The notes under the pieces were generated by a model, which worked only from the letters and a program-made list of their open reading frames with translations, did no database searches and had not been told where the DNA came from. This document shows positions 46,259-55,863 of a stretch of 64,000 nucleotides of DNA, one piece after another. The position numbers and the translations under genes are program-made. How positions within the stretch are numbered: the stretch's first letter is position 1; every line of letters begins with the position of its first letter. Location of the stretch: the NCBI RefSeq assembly GCF_002865645.1, contig NW_020194692.1, positions 318,208 to 382,207 of the forward strand, given 5' to 3'. Source of the stretch: Hyaloscypha bicolor E (lineage: Eukaryota > Ascomycota > Leotiomycetes > Helotiales > Hyaloscyphaceae).

Positions 46259-47163
46259 CTTGTCCTTGCTGCCTTCAAGCTTCGACTGTGAAATGTTTGA
46301 ACTCGTGGAAGTGGAGAGGGTAAGATATTTTGTACTTTGCTTGGTATGTTTTGGAGGTCAGAGCAATGACGGCAGAGGGGCTAAGTTTGTAGAAGTGCGA
46401 TGCGGTCCTGAGGAGGCTACGCACCTGTCAATTTCGGCTTGACTCGCATGTGGAGGGGCGGGGGATTTCCCGCCAGCAACCGAGGGGGAAACCCACCCCA
46501 CATTGGAATATTTACTTTGAGTACTTTGTAAGATCCCGATCGCACTTGATTGGTTTCAACATTCGCAGGATCGGTTTGAAACAGCCGGTGTACCTGCCGA
46601 GACATACTTCATACTTCGGAACTCTGTCCGGCACCTGTTCGGCGACAATTTCTCCAGAGGCTTGATGCTGAAGCTGAGATCTCTACTCTCAGTACTCTGT
46701 AAGCACCAGTTCCAGATCTAGTATGTACCTCGTTATACTTCGTAGCAGGCATAATAGTTCCAAGACATGAAAGATCTGCTTTACCTTACCAGCCTTAAGA
46801 GATACTATTCCAGCAAAATCTAAGAGTTCTATTGGCTGGTTTTCCCTGTTAGCGCAGAATCTTCCAGAAAATGTTGTGGGCCCATTACGCCCAGCGGGAA
46901 GTATCTTGTTCGGGAGCGAATACGACGTGGCTGGAGTGAAGGTTTTCCTGAGACGTTTAGCTGAGACGTTTGACCCCACGGGGAGTGCGCCAGCCGAGGT
47001 CTGGGGTATGTTGGCGGGGACAACTCCGCCGATAAACTTTTCCGAAGTTTTCGTCCGAGTTCAAATCGAATGGGACAGATTGAAGTCGGTTCAAAGCTCC
47101 ATACTCACACTTACACGAAGAATCGAAGAACAATTTCTAGTTCAGATAAACATTTGACACACA
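46259..47163. promoter_or_regulatory. Divergent intergenic region, ALDH / ADH
   Basis: 905 bp between divergent start codons, likely holding both promoters. Runs such as GAGTACTTTG and CAGTACTCTG recur (46518, 46690) but no known site is assigned. Confidence 0.35.
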
Positions 47164-48348
47164 ATGGAGCTACCCAGTACTCACAAGACAGCTGCTGTGG
47201 TGGTATGTAACTTTCCGCACAAAGTACCAGTGCTGTTCGAGTTCTGACGAGCGTTCGACAGAGAGAGAACGGAAGCAAGGCTCAATTTGAGATAGAATCC
47301 GTCTCAATTCCCGAGCCAGGTCCACAAGATGTTCTGGTCCAACTTTCGGTGACCGGGGTCTGTGGGACTGACATTGCACTTGCTTCAGGAGAACTCGGAC
47401 CAACTCGGCGAATTCTTGGCCATGAAGGAGTTGGACGAGTTGTCAAGCTTGGATCTGGACTTTCGGAATCCCAAGTGAAGCTCGGGCAACGGGTGGGCGT
47501 TGCATGGCAAAGAGATATATGTGGTACCTGCGCAATGTGCCTGATCGAGGGTGGGGAGACGAGGTGTTTGGAGCAGCTGAATTCGGGGCGAAAAATTGAC
47601 GGGACTTTTGCTGAGTATACAGTTATTCCATACAGATACTTGACGACGTTGGCCGAGGGTCCTGGAGACCAAATGTTGGCTCCTATTCTCTGTGGTGGAG
47701 TGACGGTCTACAAGGGACTAAAACTCTGTGGGGCAACTCCTGATCAGTGGATTGCCATTTCTGGAGCGGGTGGTGGAGTTGGAGCATTGGGAATTCAGTA
47801 CTCGAAAGCAATGGGATATCGAACTATTGCAATTGATGCCGGGCAGGAGAAGGAAGAGTACTGTCGAAGTCTTGGAGCTGAGGTGTACATCGACTTAACT
47901 CAAACAGCTGAAGTGGCTTCGGTCGTCCGCGAAAAGACCAGCGGACGAGGTGCTGCAGCTGTACTTGTGACTGCTGGGTCTGGAAAGGCATATCAAGATG
48001 CACTTGGAATGCTTGGGCCGTTCGGAACGCTTGTTTGTATCGGCATTCCGCCTCCTTCGCAGCTGGTGAACTTCCACCCCCTCCTGTTCATAGACTTGGG
48101 AATCAGGATCATCGGATCAGCTGTCGGTACCAGACTCGACATACAAGAGGCAATTTCGTTTGTTGAGCGGGGTTTGGTGAAGCCAACGGTGCAGATGACA
48201 ACTCTGGATCAGTTGTCAGAAGTCGGCGAGCAAATCATCCAGGGAAAGGTATGTCCTCAAGCCCTTGAACCTAAAGTAAGGCTAATGAGCTTTCTAGGCA
48301 ATAGGAAAGTTCGTAATTCGGTTCAAAGACGATACAGTGCCTTCATGA
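47164..48348 (+). CDS. Zinc-dependent alcohol dehydrogenase (MDR family)
   Basis: Three exons (47164-47202, 47262-48248, 48298-48348) join in phase 0 to 358 aa. It interconverts alcohols and aldehydes with NAD(H). Catalytic-zinc ligands are visible as Cys47 (VTGVCGTD) and His67-Glu68 (LGHEGVG). The structural-zinc loop ICGTCAMC plus a later Cys (about 100-115) is intact. The Rossmann fold GAGGGVGALG is followed by an acidic residue (IAIDA), which favours NAD over NADP. The final exon is only 16 codons (AIGKFVIRF). The retained-intron frame would instead read on to 48401. The size and loops match the fungal ADH1-like, tetrameric class. Confidence 0.93.
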
Positions 48349-48402
48349 GATCTTGCAGCAGGGATGGAAGGACGATTGTGGGATATGAGGGAGGAGAATG
48401 AC

Positions 48403-48990
48403 CCTGCGGCTAAGACTCCTATCGAATCATCGATCAGTTCGATTCGATTAATATCGAATCAAATTAGCAGACTCGATCGAATATTCAATGGATCGATCGA
48501 ATTCTCCACGTGATTTTTAAGCAATTCCTAAAGCTATCTGCATATAAGCTAAGGTCTTTTCTTAATAATATTTCCATTGATATTGAGGCTATTCAGATAT
48601 AGTCTAGAGTACAAAACACGTGATTTCTATGGCCATTCAAACTTGCCCAGGTGTAATATCCCGTGACTACGAGGATTTCAGGGGGTTTGGTGCCATTTTA
48701 TTATTAATTAGTATATCTTTATCTCAGGAGCCAATCAGGTACCTGCATGCACTGGTTGGGCCCGTAATTAGGGCTGGAATTAGTAGTCTTGGCAGCAGAG
48801 AGATTTACGAAATTGAGAGTTTTGTTTAGTATGTAATTATTCTTTTAGTAAATTCGCTTATATTACTATTCTAGGTATAAGCCCCTTATTTTGTACATTA
48901 ACACGTGATTTTTAGTCACGGGAGTTCGATTAGATCGAATCGAACTTATATCTAAATTCGATTCGATTCGATAGGAGCCCTACCTGCGAG
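48403..48990. mobile_element. hAT-like MITE, TAGGG-end type (element 48411-48982)
   Basis: The 572-bp element has inverted repeats TAAGACTCCTATCGAATC at the left and, inverted from the right end, TAGGGCTCCTATCGAATC (16 of 18 match). It is flanked by near-identical 8-bp strings CCTGCGGC and CCTGCGAG, an eroded target duplication. The ends fit the hAT rule YARNG. Subterminal zones are rich in TCGAATC/GATTCGA repeats. The core has CACGTGATTT motifs (48509, 48618, 48902). No transposase is encoded. Confidence 0.72.
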
Positions 48991-49515
48991 TAGTCAGATA
49001 AAGATGGAATGAGCATCGAGGATGAATGGAACCGACCGGCGTTATATTGAGTCGTTCTATAATAACTTAAACATCCATTGACGCTAGTCTGCTCCATTTG
49101 CTCCAGCACCCCCAACTCCCAAAAACCTAAGGCAGGTAAAATCGAGTGCCGGTATTCGCAAGCTGCTGCTAACGATCAACCAGCGCTGTAGTTGGAAGCA
49201 TCTCTAAGTCTGCGGCTTTTGCCCCAGCGGCTATTCATCCCTATTGCAATTCTTTGGGGAGATTTGAAGTCGTGAACAAAAAGGAAGCAACTCCTAAACC
49301 CCTCTTTTATATGCTTCTTGCTTGTAGTGGACCCAACCCCACTTACTCAGCCTTCCGGTTTTGGCGGGCTTCCCGAGCCGAGGTCGCCTATGAACATAAA
49401 ACCTCACTACAAGCTCAATCTCATTTCCCTCATCAACAACCGTCGTCTTCTCTTGTTGCAAAACATCTCCAAATCACCCAATTCCCATGCCAACATTTGT
49501 AGGGCCCCTAGCACG
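48991..49515. other. Intergenic, thioesterase upstream region
   Basis: No separate gene seen. The thioesterase frame stays open upstream to an alternative in-frame ATG at 49390. Confidence 0.35.
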
Positions 49516-50094
49516 ATGACCGAACCAGATCAAGCCCATTTTCAGTCTATGCCGTGGTGTCTCGAGATCATCAAACACCCGGACTACATCACCACACCTA
49601 CCTTCTCTCGGCAACCCAAAGAAGCCACAGAGGACTCTCTGACCTCTACGACGCTCAAAACGAACGAAACAATTCAGGCCTGTCTCACAGTTTACAAACG
49701 GCCCCCGCAAGGCGAAGCTTGGATCGACGAGGTCCGCAGCTTAATGACGCTCGGAACTGGCATGAACGGCGCACCTTACATGCTCCATGGCGGCATCGTG
49801 GCCACATTGATGGATGACTGTGTGGGCACGTTAATGACGGTCAATGAGGATCATGAGTCTGGAGCACCGTTAAGCTCAGCGGCCGTAACAGCTTACATGA
49901 ATATTCAATATCGGAGTCCGATCACGACGCCGCAGACGGTTCTTGTTATAGCGAAGAGTCGCGAGTTGAAGGGCAGGAAATTCTATTTGGATTCGGAGAT
50001 CAGGGACGAATATGGACATGTTTTGGCCACAGCGGAGTCGTTGTGGATTGCCATAACATCTTTTGGGCCGAAGAGGCCAAAAGAGCGGCTATGA
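49516..50094 (+). CDS. Hotdog-fold thioesterase (PaaI/THEM4-like)
   Basis: A single exon of 192 aa from ATG 49516. Hotdog thioesterases hydrolyse acyl-CoA esters. The active-site helix signature MLHGGIVATLMDD (His91-Gly-Gly, Asp100/101) is followed by the usual strand pattern: AAVTAYMNIQYRSPI, VLVIAKSRELKGRKFYLDSEI, and GHVLATAESLWI. An in-frame ATG at 49390 would add 42 residues rich in Lys/Arg/Leu/Ser (MNIKPHYKLNLISLINNRR) that could be a mitochondrial presequence. I chose the downstream start as it fits the family length, but the longer form is possible. Confidence 0.88.
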   Translation: MTEPDQAHFQSMPWCLEIIKHPDYITTPTFSRQPKEATEDSLTSTTLKTNETIQACLTVYKRPPQGEAWIDEVRSLMTLGTGMNGAPYMLHGGIVATLMDDCVGTLMTVNEDHESGAPLSSAAVTAYMNIQYRSPITTPQTVLVIAKSRELKGRKFYLDSEIRDEYGHVLATAESLWIAITSFGPKRPKERL

Positions 50095-50728
50095 GAAACG
50101 GCGTGCCTTGTGACCCGACTGCGAGGTACCGGGTGTGCAACGGTTCATTTGGAGGCTCGCATTATGCGGATACACTGTCCCAGCTGCCGAGGCTGCTCCA
50201 ATACAGCTGGGCCGAAATGCCGGATCACGTGATACAGGGCTTGTTGGGAATCTTTGAGACTTGGGGAAAGATGCTGCCAGCACTATCGATATGACAATTT
50301 CCACTCGGCACCTTCCTCGACAGGCCTCACTTGAGGATGTGGTCCTGGTTTCGCGCAACCTCATCAATCAATCTAAATATCATGTGTTGCGCCTCCGATG
50401 CTTTTGATTCGATGTTCAAGCGATAGCCTACATTTCGGTACAGCCCAGCCTTACTTACTTTGTAATCTTACTCCCACCTTCAACATTTCATTCTACCCGA
50501 TACGTCTCTTTGTGATTTTGGTTTCCATCTACCCTCCGTCTTCGTTCGGCACGTTAGATCGCCGCGGCCAGTCGCCCCCTCCTCGAACGTCAACACCTTG
50601 CAGACTTTGGTCCGTCTGGGCAGCCTGGTCCTCACAGCCTTGTGGTCTCGTTGAACTTCTTCCCCTACATTGGATCCCCATCACCTGATTCACTTCGGAG
50701 GCCTTTAGCTCGGGGAACGACTTCCATC
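50095..50728. other. Intergenic, nothing recognised
   Basis: Likely 3' UTR of the thioesterase and the former promoter of the HET gene. No gene is supported. Confidence 0.35.
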
Positions 50729-53094
50729 ATGCGTCTCTTACACACCAAGACTCTCGAGCTACACGAGTTCTTCGGTAACAAAATTCCTCCTTAAGCCATT
50801 CTATCGCACACTTGGGACGAAGGTGAAGTTTCTTTCCAGGAGCTGCGTTCTAGTGGCGGCAAAAACAAGGCAGGATATGACAAAATACGCGGGTGCTGTG
50901 AAATGGCAGTTTCAGATGGCTTTCAATATGCTTGGGTGGATACCTGCTGTATCGACAAGCAGTGCTGAGCTTTCAGAAGCCATCAATTCCATGTACAACT
51001 GGTATCGACTTTCTGACGTCTGTTACGTCTACTTGCCAGATGTTGCTACTAATTTGGGAACAAAAGCTACCGAAGACGCTATCAGAAAGAGTAGATGGTT
51101 TACGCGCGGGTGGACGCTACAGGAATTGATTGCACCATCTGGCGTCATATTCTTCGATAGCAAATGGGGCGATCTCGGAACCAAGAAGAGCCTGGAAACA
51201 GTGATAACCGATATTACAAAGATTAATGGGGAAGTCCTTCGAGATGCAAACAACATGGGAGAATTTAGCGTCGCCCAGAAAATGTCTTGGGCGTCGGAAC
51301 GAGTGACGACCAGGGTAGAGGACATCGCTTACTGTCTCCTGGGAATATTCGGCGTTAATATGCCAACGCTCTATGGGGAAGGTGACCAAGCATTCGGCAG
51401 ACTCCAAGAGGAAATTATGAAGAGCACGTTGGACCACTCTATTTTTGCCTGGACTGAAACGTCCTATTTCGGTCACGGACTCCTTGCGCCTACACCGGCT
51501 TGTTTTACGAACTCGGGGAATATCGTCCAATGCAAAAATACAACAGCCAGTCCTTTCACCTCCGCCAACAAAGGAATAAATCTCCATCTCCGCCTGAAGA
51601 CCTTTGATAAATCTATACTATGCCTCGCGGTTCTTGACTGCTATGATGCCATGGTTGATGATATGAAGCTCTTGGGGATTTATCTTGAAAGACAGTCCGA
51701 GAAGAGTGACGTCTTTAGAAGAATTCGGGGTGACAAGCTAGGGAGTATGGGCAGAGTAAGTCTTCAATTTCTTGTTGTTTAATGTGGAGCTTACGGCTGT
51801 TGCAAATTCTTTGCTCCCTCGATGTTCTGTCCTGAGTATGTCTTCACTCACTAGACCTTGTTCCCATACCCAATCCTACTCTTCAGGTCAACGCTGATAC
51901 GAGATTCTGGTATTAGGCAGAGGTCCACTGGCTAAAGCAGGAGAATATATTTGTCAAGCAGGAGCGAGTCATGTTAGATGCCCTTTCCTATCAAAGTTGC
52001 TGTCTCTCGGTACACGGGTTGAAAGAAAGTGGAAGCGAAATTGAGCTCCAATATTCGGTCCCTGACGGTTGGGACCGTTTTGGGGACGCTTTCATCTCCA
52101 CGTCAGGTGATCCTAGCAACATGTTCAAATATAGTACTTTCCATTTCTGGGAAACCAACTCCCTTCAATGGTTTTTCCTAATACTGCGGCAGAAGAGACG
52201 GAGAATTTGGTCGGGCCTATGGACGCAAGAATCACTGAGAGTGAGTGTTGTCGAACATATTCCAGATCAGTGTGTCAAATGAGTAGAGTAGAGTAGAGTA
52301 GTGGGTCCTACTCATACTCTACTCAACCAATTATAGCGCTACTCATACTCTACTCATACTCTACTCAAGCTACTCATGAGTAGTATGAGTAGTGTGAGTA
52401 GGTACCCACGTGATGATTGCACGTGACAGGCTAGCCCAATTAGGTAAGCCTCTCATCTAGCGCCGCTCTAGCGCCAAGTTTCTACCCAATTAGGCAATGG
52501 CATTGCTTAGTAAGCGAGCCAAAGGTCAGGGGAAATCAAGATTCTAAGAAGAATAACTAGTTTATTATTATAGAAAATTAATATTTAGCTGGTCTTATAT
52601 AAGCCCTAGCTTACCTTTACTGGGGCTATTTAATAAATATCTTTATTATTTAATTATTATTTAATTAACCTTAGTTTATTATTGTCACGTGACGGCTACT
52701 CATTACTACTCATACTACTCATGAGTATATACTCTACTCTACTCAAATTTTTAGGACATTACGCTACTCATATTCTACTCACGCTACTCATGAATATTCA
52801 TGAGTAGTATGAGTAGCATGAGTAGTTCTTTGACACACTGTTCCAGATTGCACGGAGATCAGTCCAAGATGGAGCAACCTATCTGAAAAGGAAAAGTTGT
52901 CTCTCTTGCTCTCATCATTAGCTCACACCAGCAGCAACGTTGAAAAGGTCTGGTTCGGTAGTTTTGTTGAGCGACTTTACTGGCAACACCCAGTCGGGAA
53001 GTGGTGGATAAGTGTGGTCGTCAAGAGAGGAGTTGTCTCGGATCAGAGGGTGAATACAGCTCATATCAGTTGGCATACTCCAAAAGCAGACTAA
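50729..53094 (+). pseudogene. HET-domain gene (HET-E-like N-terminus), disrupted by MITE
   Basis: From ATG 50729 the HET-E-type opening is clear (MRLLHTKTLELHEFF, then AILSHTWDEGEVSFQEL, WVDTCCIDK). It is broken by TAA at 50792-50794, where the family has a tyrosine, and by a frame change at about 50960. After that the frame runs through SAELSEAINSMYNWY, WFTRGWTLQELIAPS, VEDIAYCLLGIFGVNMPTLYGEG. A probable intron follows at 51756-51916; an earlier acceptor is possible but would expose a TAG. A third part continues to 52267, where a hAT MITE is inserted in the exon. The same frame resumes at 52849 and ends at a TAA at 53092. HET proteins mediate incompatibility cell death; this copy cannot make a full product. 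Confidence 0.85.
52260..52848. mobile_element. hAT-type MITE, copy B (element 52268-52840), inside HET exon
   Basis: The 573-bp element has perfect 12-bp inverted repeats (CAGTGTGTCAAA / TTTGACACACTG) and a perfect 8-bp target duplication TTCCAGAT (52260-52267, 52841-52848). It encodes no transposase. Subterminal arrays of GAGTA/TACTC motifs differ from the ATTAG arrays of copy A at 4452-5145. The core matches copy A: CACGTGA pairs, GGCTAGCC, a CATTGCTTAGTAAGCGAGCC block, TAGTTTATTATT, TTATATAAGCCCTAGCTTA and a final GTCACGTGACGG. Confidence 0.92.
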
Positions 53095-53490
53095 ATCGTT
53101 GAGAGTCAGTAACCCTCTCCTGGTTTCTGGCTCGATCCAATGCTAATAATGAATACCTAGGTCTTGACCAGGGTTCTCAAATTCTTTGCATATGGACATT
53201 TCATGATGTGTTACGTATTCTAGGCTGCTCTGGACTTGAAAGCTTCTCATCATATGCAAATAGATTCCTGTTACCAGAATCTCATTCAAAAATTCCATCC
53301 TTCCCCCGGTTCATGGTCTACGTGCGCGAAATCGGTTTTTACTGCATCGTCTGCCCGAACGCCTGCAAAGCCATCGCAGGCTGATAGTATGGAACCTCCA
53401 GAAAACAAAATGCAACTTTGCCTAATGAAGAACAATAGGATTTAAGATAATATCTCGCAGGGATAGCCTGCCCTCGACACCAAGAGACCA
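53095..53490. other. Intergenic, nothing recognised
   Basis: Between the HET relic and the carboxypeptidase relic. No coding region supported. Confidence 0.3.
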
Positions 53491-54289
53491 TCCTCAGATT
53501 GCACATACCCTGTGGCCAGCACCAAAGACCCCCACCCAGCTCAAATCCCCCTCCGTCTTGAACTTCCCTGCCGCAACGCCATTTACAGTATAATTACCCA
53601 CCGTCTTCTTCTTGAAAGCCGCCGAATGCGAATACATCCAGGACTCAGCGGACTCTAGACCGCCGAACCAGTTGCATTTCTAATCCTCATCACTAGCCTA
53701 GATCAGCGTTTGGATCCCAGAGTGCACCACCTTGGACAATGTCGGCAGGAACGAGTTAAAATCTACCTCACATCAACACCCAAGTGAACAATTGATGGCA
53801 AAGGAACATAAATGCCCCCTATGGCTTGAAATAGGGCATATATTCCCGCATTACACCCCTGATATTCCCCCTGTGCGCCAATCTCCTTCATCACCGTCTT
53901 ATCTTGCAAATACGCCACATAATTCTTCGGCGGCACGGGATTATTGAGCTGCGCTCTCACATCATACGCATCGAAAATCCGCCATCAAGATGACCGAAAA
54001 ATCAATCTCGTTGTAGCAGGTGCCTTTCTTAATCTTAGCTGCAATTGCTAAGTGCTGTTACTTTCGCAGTTGATCTTCTCTCAATTTCTGCGTTTGACGC
54101 GTGGTAAATATGTACCCTTGACTCCCTCTTTTTCTCCATCATCCGCGCGTACCAAATCGGGTAGTCCATAGGATATGCATTGAGGAGCTGTATATGCTGA
54201 GAATAACCCTGTGCGAAGACATTTGGCAGTGGCCCAGCTGCGATTCCCACAACGGCAGCGAAGAGCAGGGCGAGAAGTCTTGATTTCAT
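53491..54289 (-). pseudogene. Serine carboxypeptidase (S10) relic, internal deletion
   Basis: From ATG 54287-54289 there is an intact signal peptide (MKSRLLALLFAAVVGIAAG), then ~50 residues and a stop. About 53970 the sequence resumes with the C-terminal part of an S10 serine carboxypeptidase: VRAQLNNPVPPKNYVAYLQ, EYQGCNAGIYALFQ, CNWFGGLESAES, FKKKTVGNYTVNGVAAGKF and GAGH with the catalytic His. These pieces are in several frames with stops between. The middle ~300 residues that hold the nucleophile GESYxG and most of the fold are missing. The gene is dead. Confidence 0.75.
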
Positions 54290-54682
54290 GGTGAGGAATT
54301 GATGTGGTGGTGAGAACCTTGGCATGAGGTGAGGCAGAAGGTGTGGGATTTTGATGGCAGTTTATAGGTTGGCAGAGAGGAAGAGAGAGAGGCCTCACAC
54401 GCGGCTGGTTGGGGAGGTAATTATATTAAGTGAGGTAATTTACTACTGGCAGATGTGCTGAACGTTGCTTCTTTTGTTTCTAGAAGAATCTAGGCTACTG
54501 CCGAGATTTTCAGTTTATCGGTGTTGCTAGATGATGAGTTCTGTTTGCAGATGTGGTTCAGAGAACTTGCTGAGCTTCTATCGTGTTTTCTCGTCTGAAT
54601 CTCAACACTTGGCCTGGCCTAAATCCTTGATATCCTTCCTCATCCGTCGCCCCAGCCTCCCCAAGGAAATGTGTTTTCACAG

Positions 54683-55021
54683 TCACCCCTTTGGACTTCC
54701 TCCTCGGCTCCTCCGGAACTCGGTCCACATCACACAATTCTCTCCTCTCTTGAACTCCACCTCCCGGGGGCCAAGTTCCTTGCATACCAGCCTTGAGACG
54801 AAATGGTAGCTCCACGATCGCAATGAGTCCTTCCAGCCGAACCCAGTCATGAACACTGAGCCATGCACTTTATAGTTCCGGTTTTCGTGAATAACATCAT
54901 GTACTTGCAAGGGGTTCGATTTTTTGTGGGCTGTGAAATAAGACGAACTGAACTCTTTGTGACTTTGTCTTAGACAGGCGAAGTTAAGACGCCAGTTAGG
55001 GCGAGGGAAGATCTCCTGCAT
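54683..55021 (-). CDS. Hypothetical short protein, uncertain
   Basis: A 112-codon frame from ATG 55019-55021 has a plausible amino-acid mix (RPNWRLNFACLRQSHKEFSS, HGSVFMTGFGWKDSLRSWSY). It has no domain, signal peptide or splice evidence and may be a fragment. The lower strand just beyond its stop also stays open in another frame to 54558. Confidence 0.25.
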   Translation of the reverse strand: MQEIFPRPNWRLNFACLRQSHKEFSSSYFTAHKKSNPLQVHDVIHENRNYKVHGSVFMTGFGWKDSLRSWSYHFVSRLVCKELGPREVEFKRGENCVMWTEFRRSRGGSPKG

Positions 55022-55863
55022 GAACACTCGCTGGCAGTTTCAAGGGCAAGGGAAGTAAAATGAGCTTTGAAAATGAAGAAGTCTCAGTGAACGTCAAGAA
55101 AGTGGAGCAGGAAAGGTCACCTGCCTGGTAGCAATGCCGGGTCGCTTATGTAGAGAAAAGAGGCTGGCTCCACCTCCACCTCTGCTCTCCCACTAATCTA
55201 AACCGACGATCATGACTGGAGCCGCACGATTCCTTTGATGCACTTTCCGGAGCGCAGCGCCCGCCGTCTCTCAAGATGGGCGCCCGAGGTAAGTCGCTTA
55301 CTGGAGGCTGGTGCGATTGTGAATGGGAACGTCCAACAGTGCCTTAATTTCTATTTCCCATGACACACCTCACTAGGAGTCATCAACGTTCCAATTTCAC
55401 ACGACTGTGTGTGCAGTTCTCATTATGAAGAAGCCTTATTGTTGTTCCTTCTCTAGTTTCTATTTCATTCGACCTCCCGTTATGTTCTTCTCCTTTGTGC
55501 CCAACTCCGCGCCCGAGCGCCGGATCTTGCCAGGCCGAGACGATTTGGAAGCACTACACTACAGCACCGTCACTGACACCGGGAGGTTGCCTCCTCGGCA
55601 CGTTTCCAGCGCCTTTGACCAATTACTCCCCAAAGATCTCGGATGGTGGCGCTCAGTGGCCCGGCACCAGGCTGATCCGGGCGTGGGGCCGCTGGAGCTC
55701 GTGAAGCTCCCAGTGCAAATCTGCCAGGAGGACGGCCCAGGTCATGGAACCGTCCTGAAACGCCTTCTATTTGTTCCACGCCCACCCCGCCCAGGCCAAT
55801 TCCAATGTCGAAACCATGCTCATTCGATCACTCTTCTTTTAACTTTATGATTAACTTTCCGTC
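55022..55863. other. Intergenic, P450 upstream region
   Basis: A 147-codon frame at 55407-55850 (+) ends just before the P450 start but has no domain or signal. I regard it as leader/UTR rather than a gene. Confidence 0.35.

Noticed and set aside
49554..49817. Overlapping frame inside the thioesterase gene
   Set aside because: It overlaps a well-supported hotdog coding sequence and has no features of its own.
55407..55850. 147-codon frame upstream of the P450 as a separate gene
   Set aside because: No domain or signal peptide and poor composition. It is probably leader or intergenic DNA.
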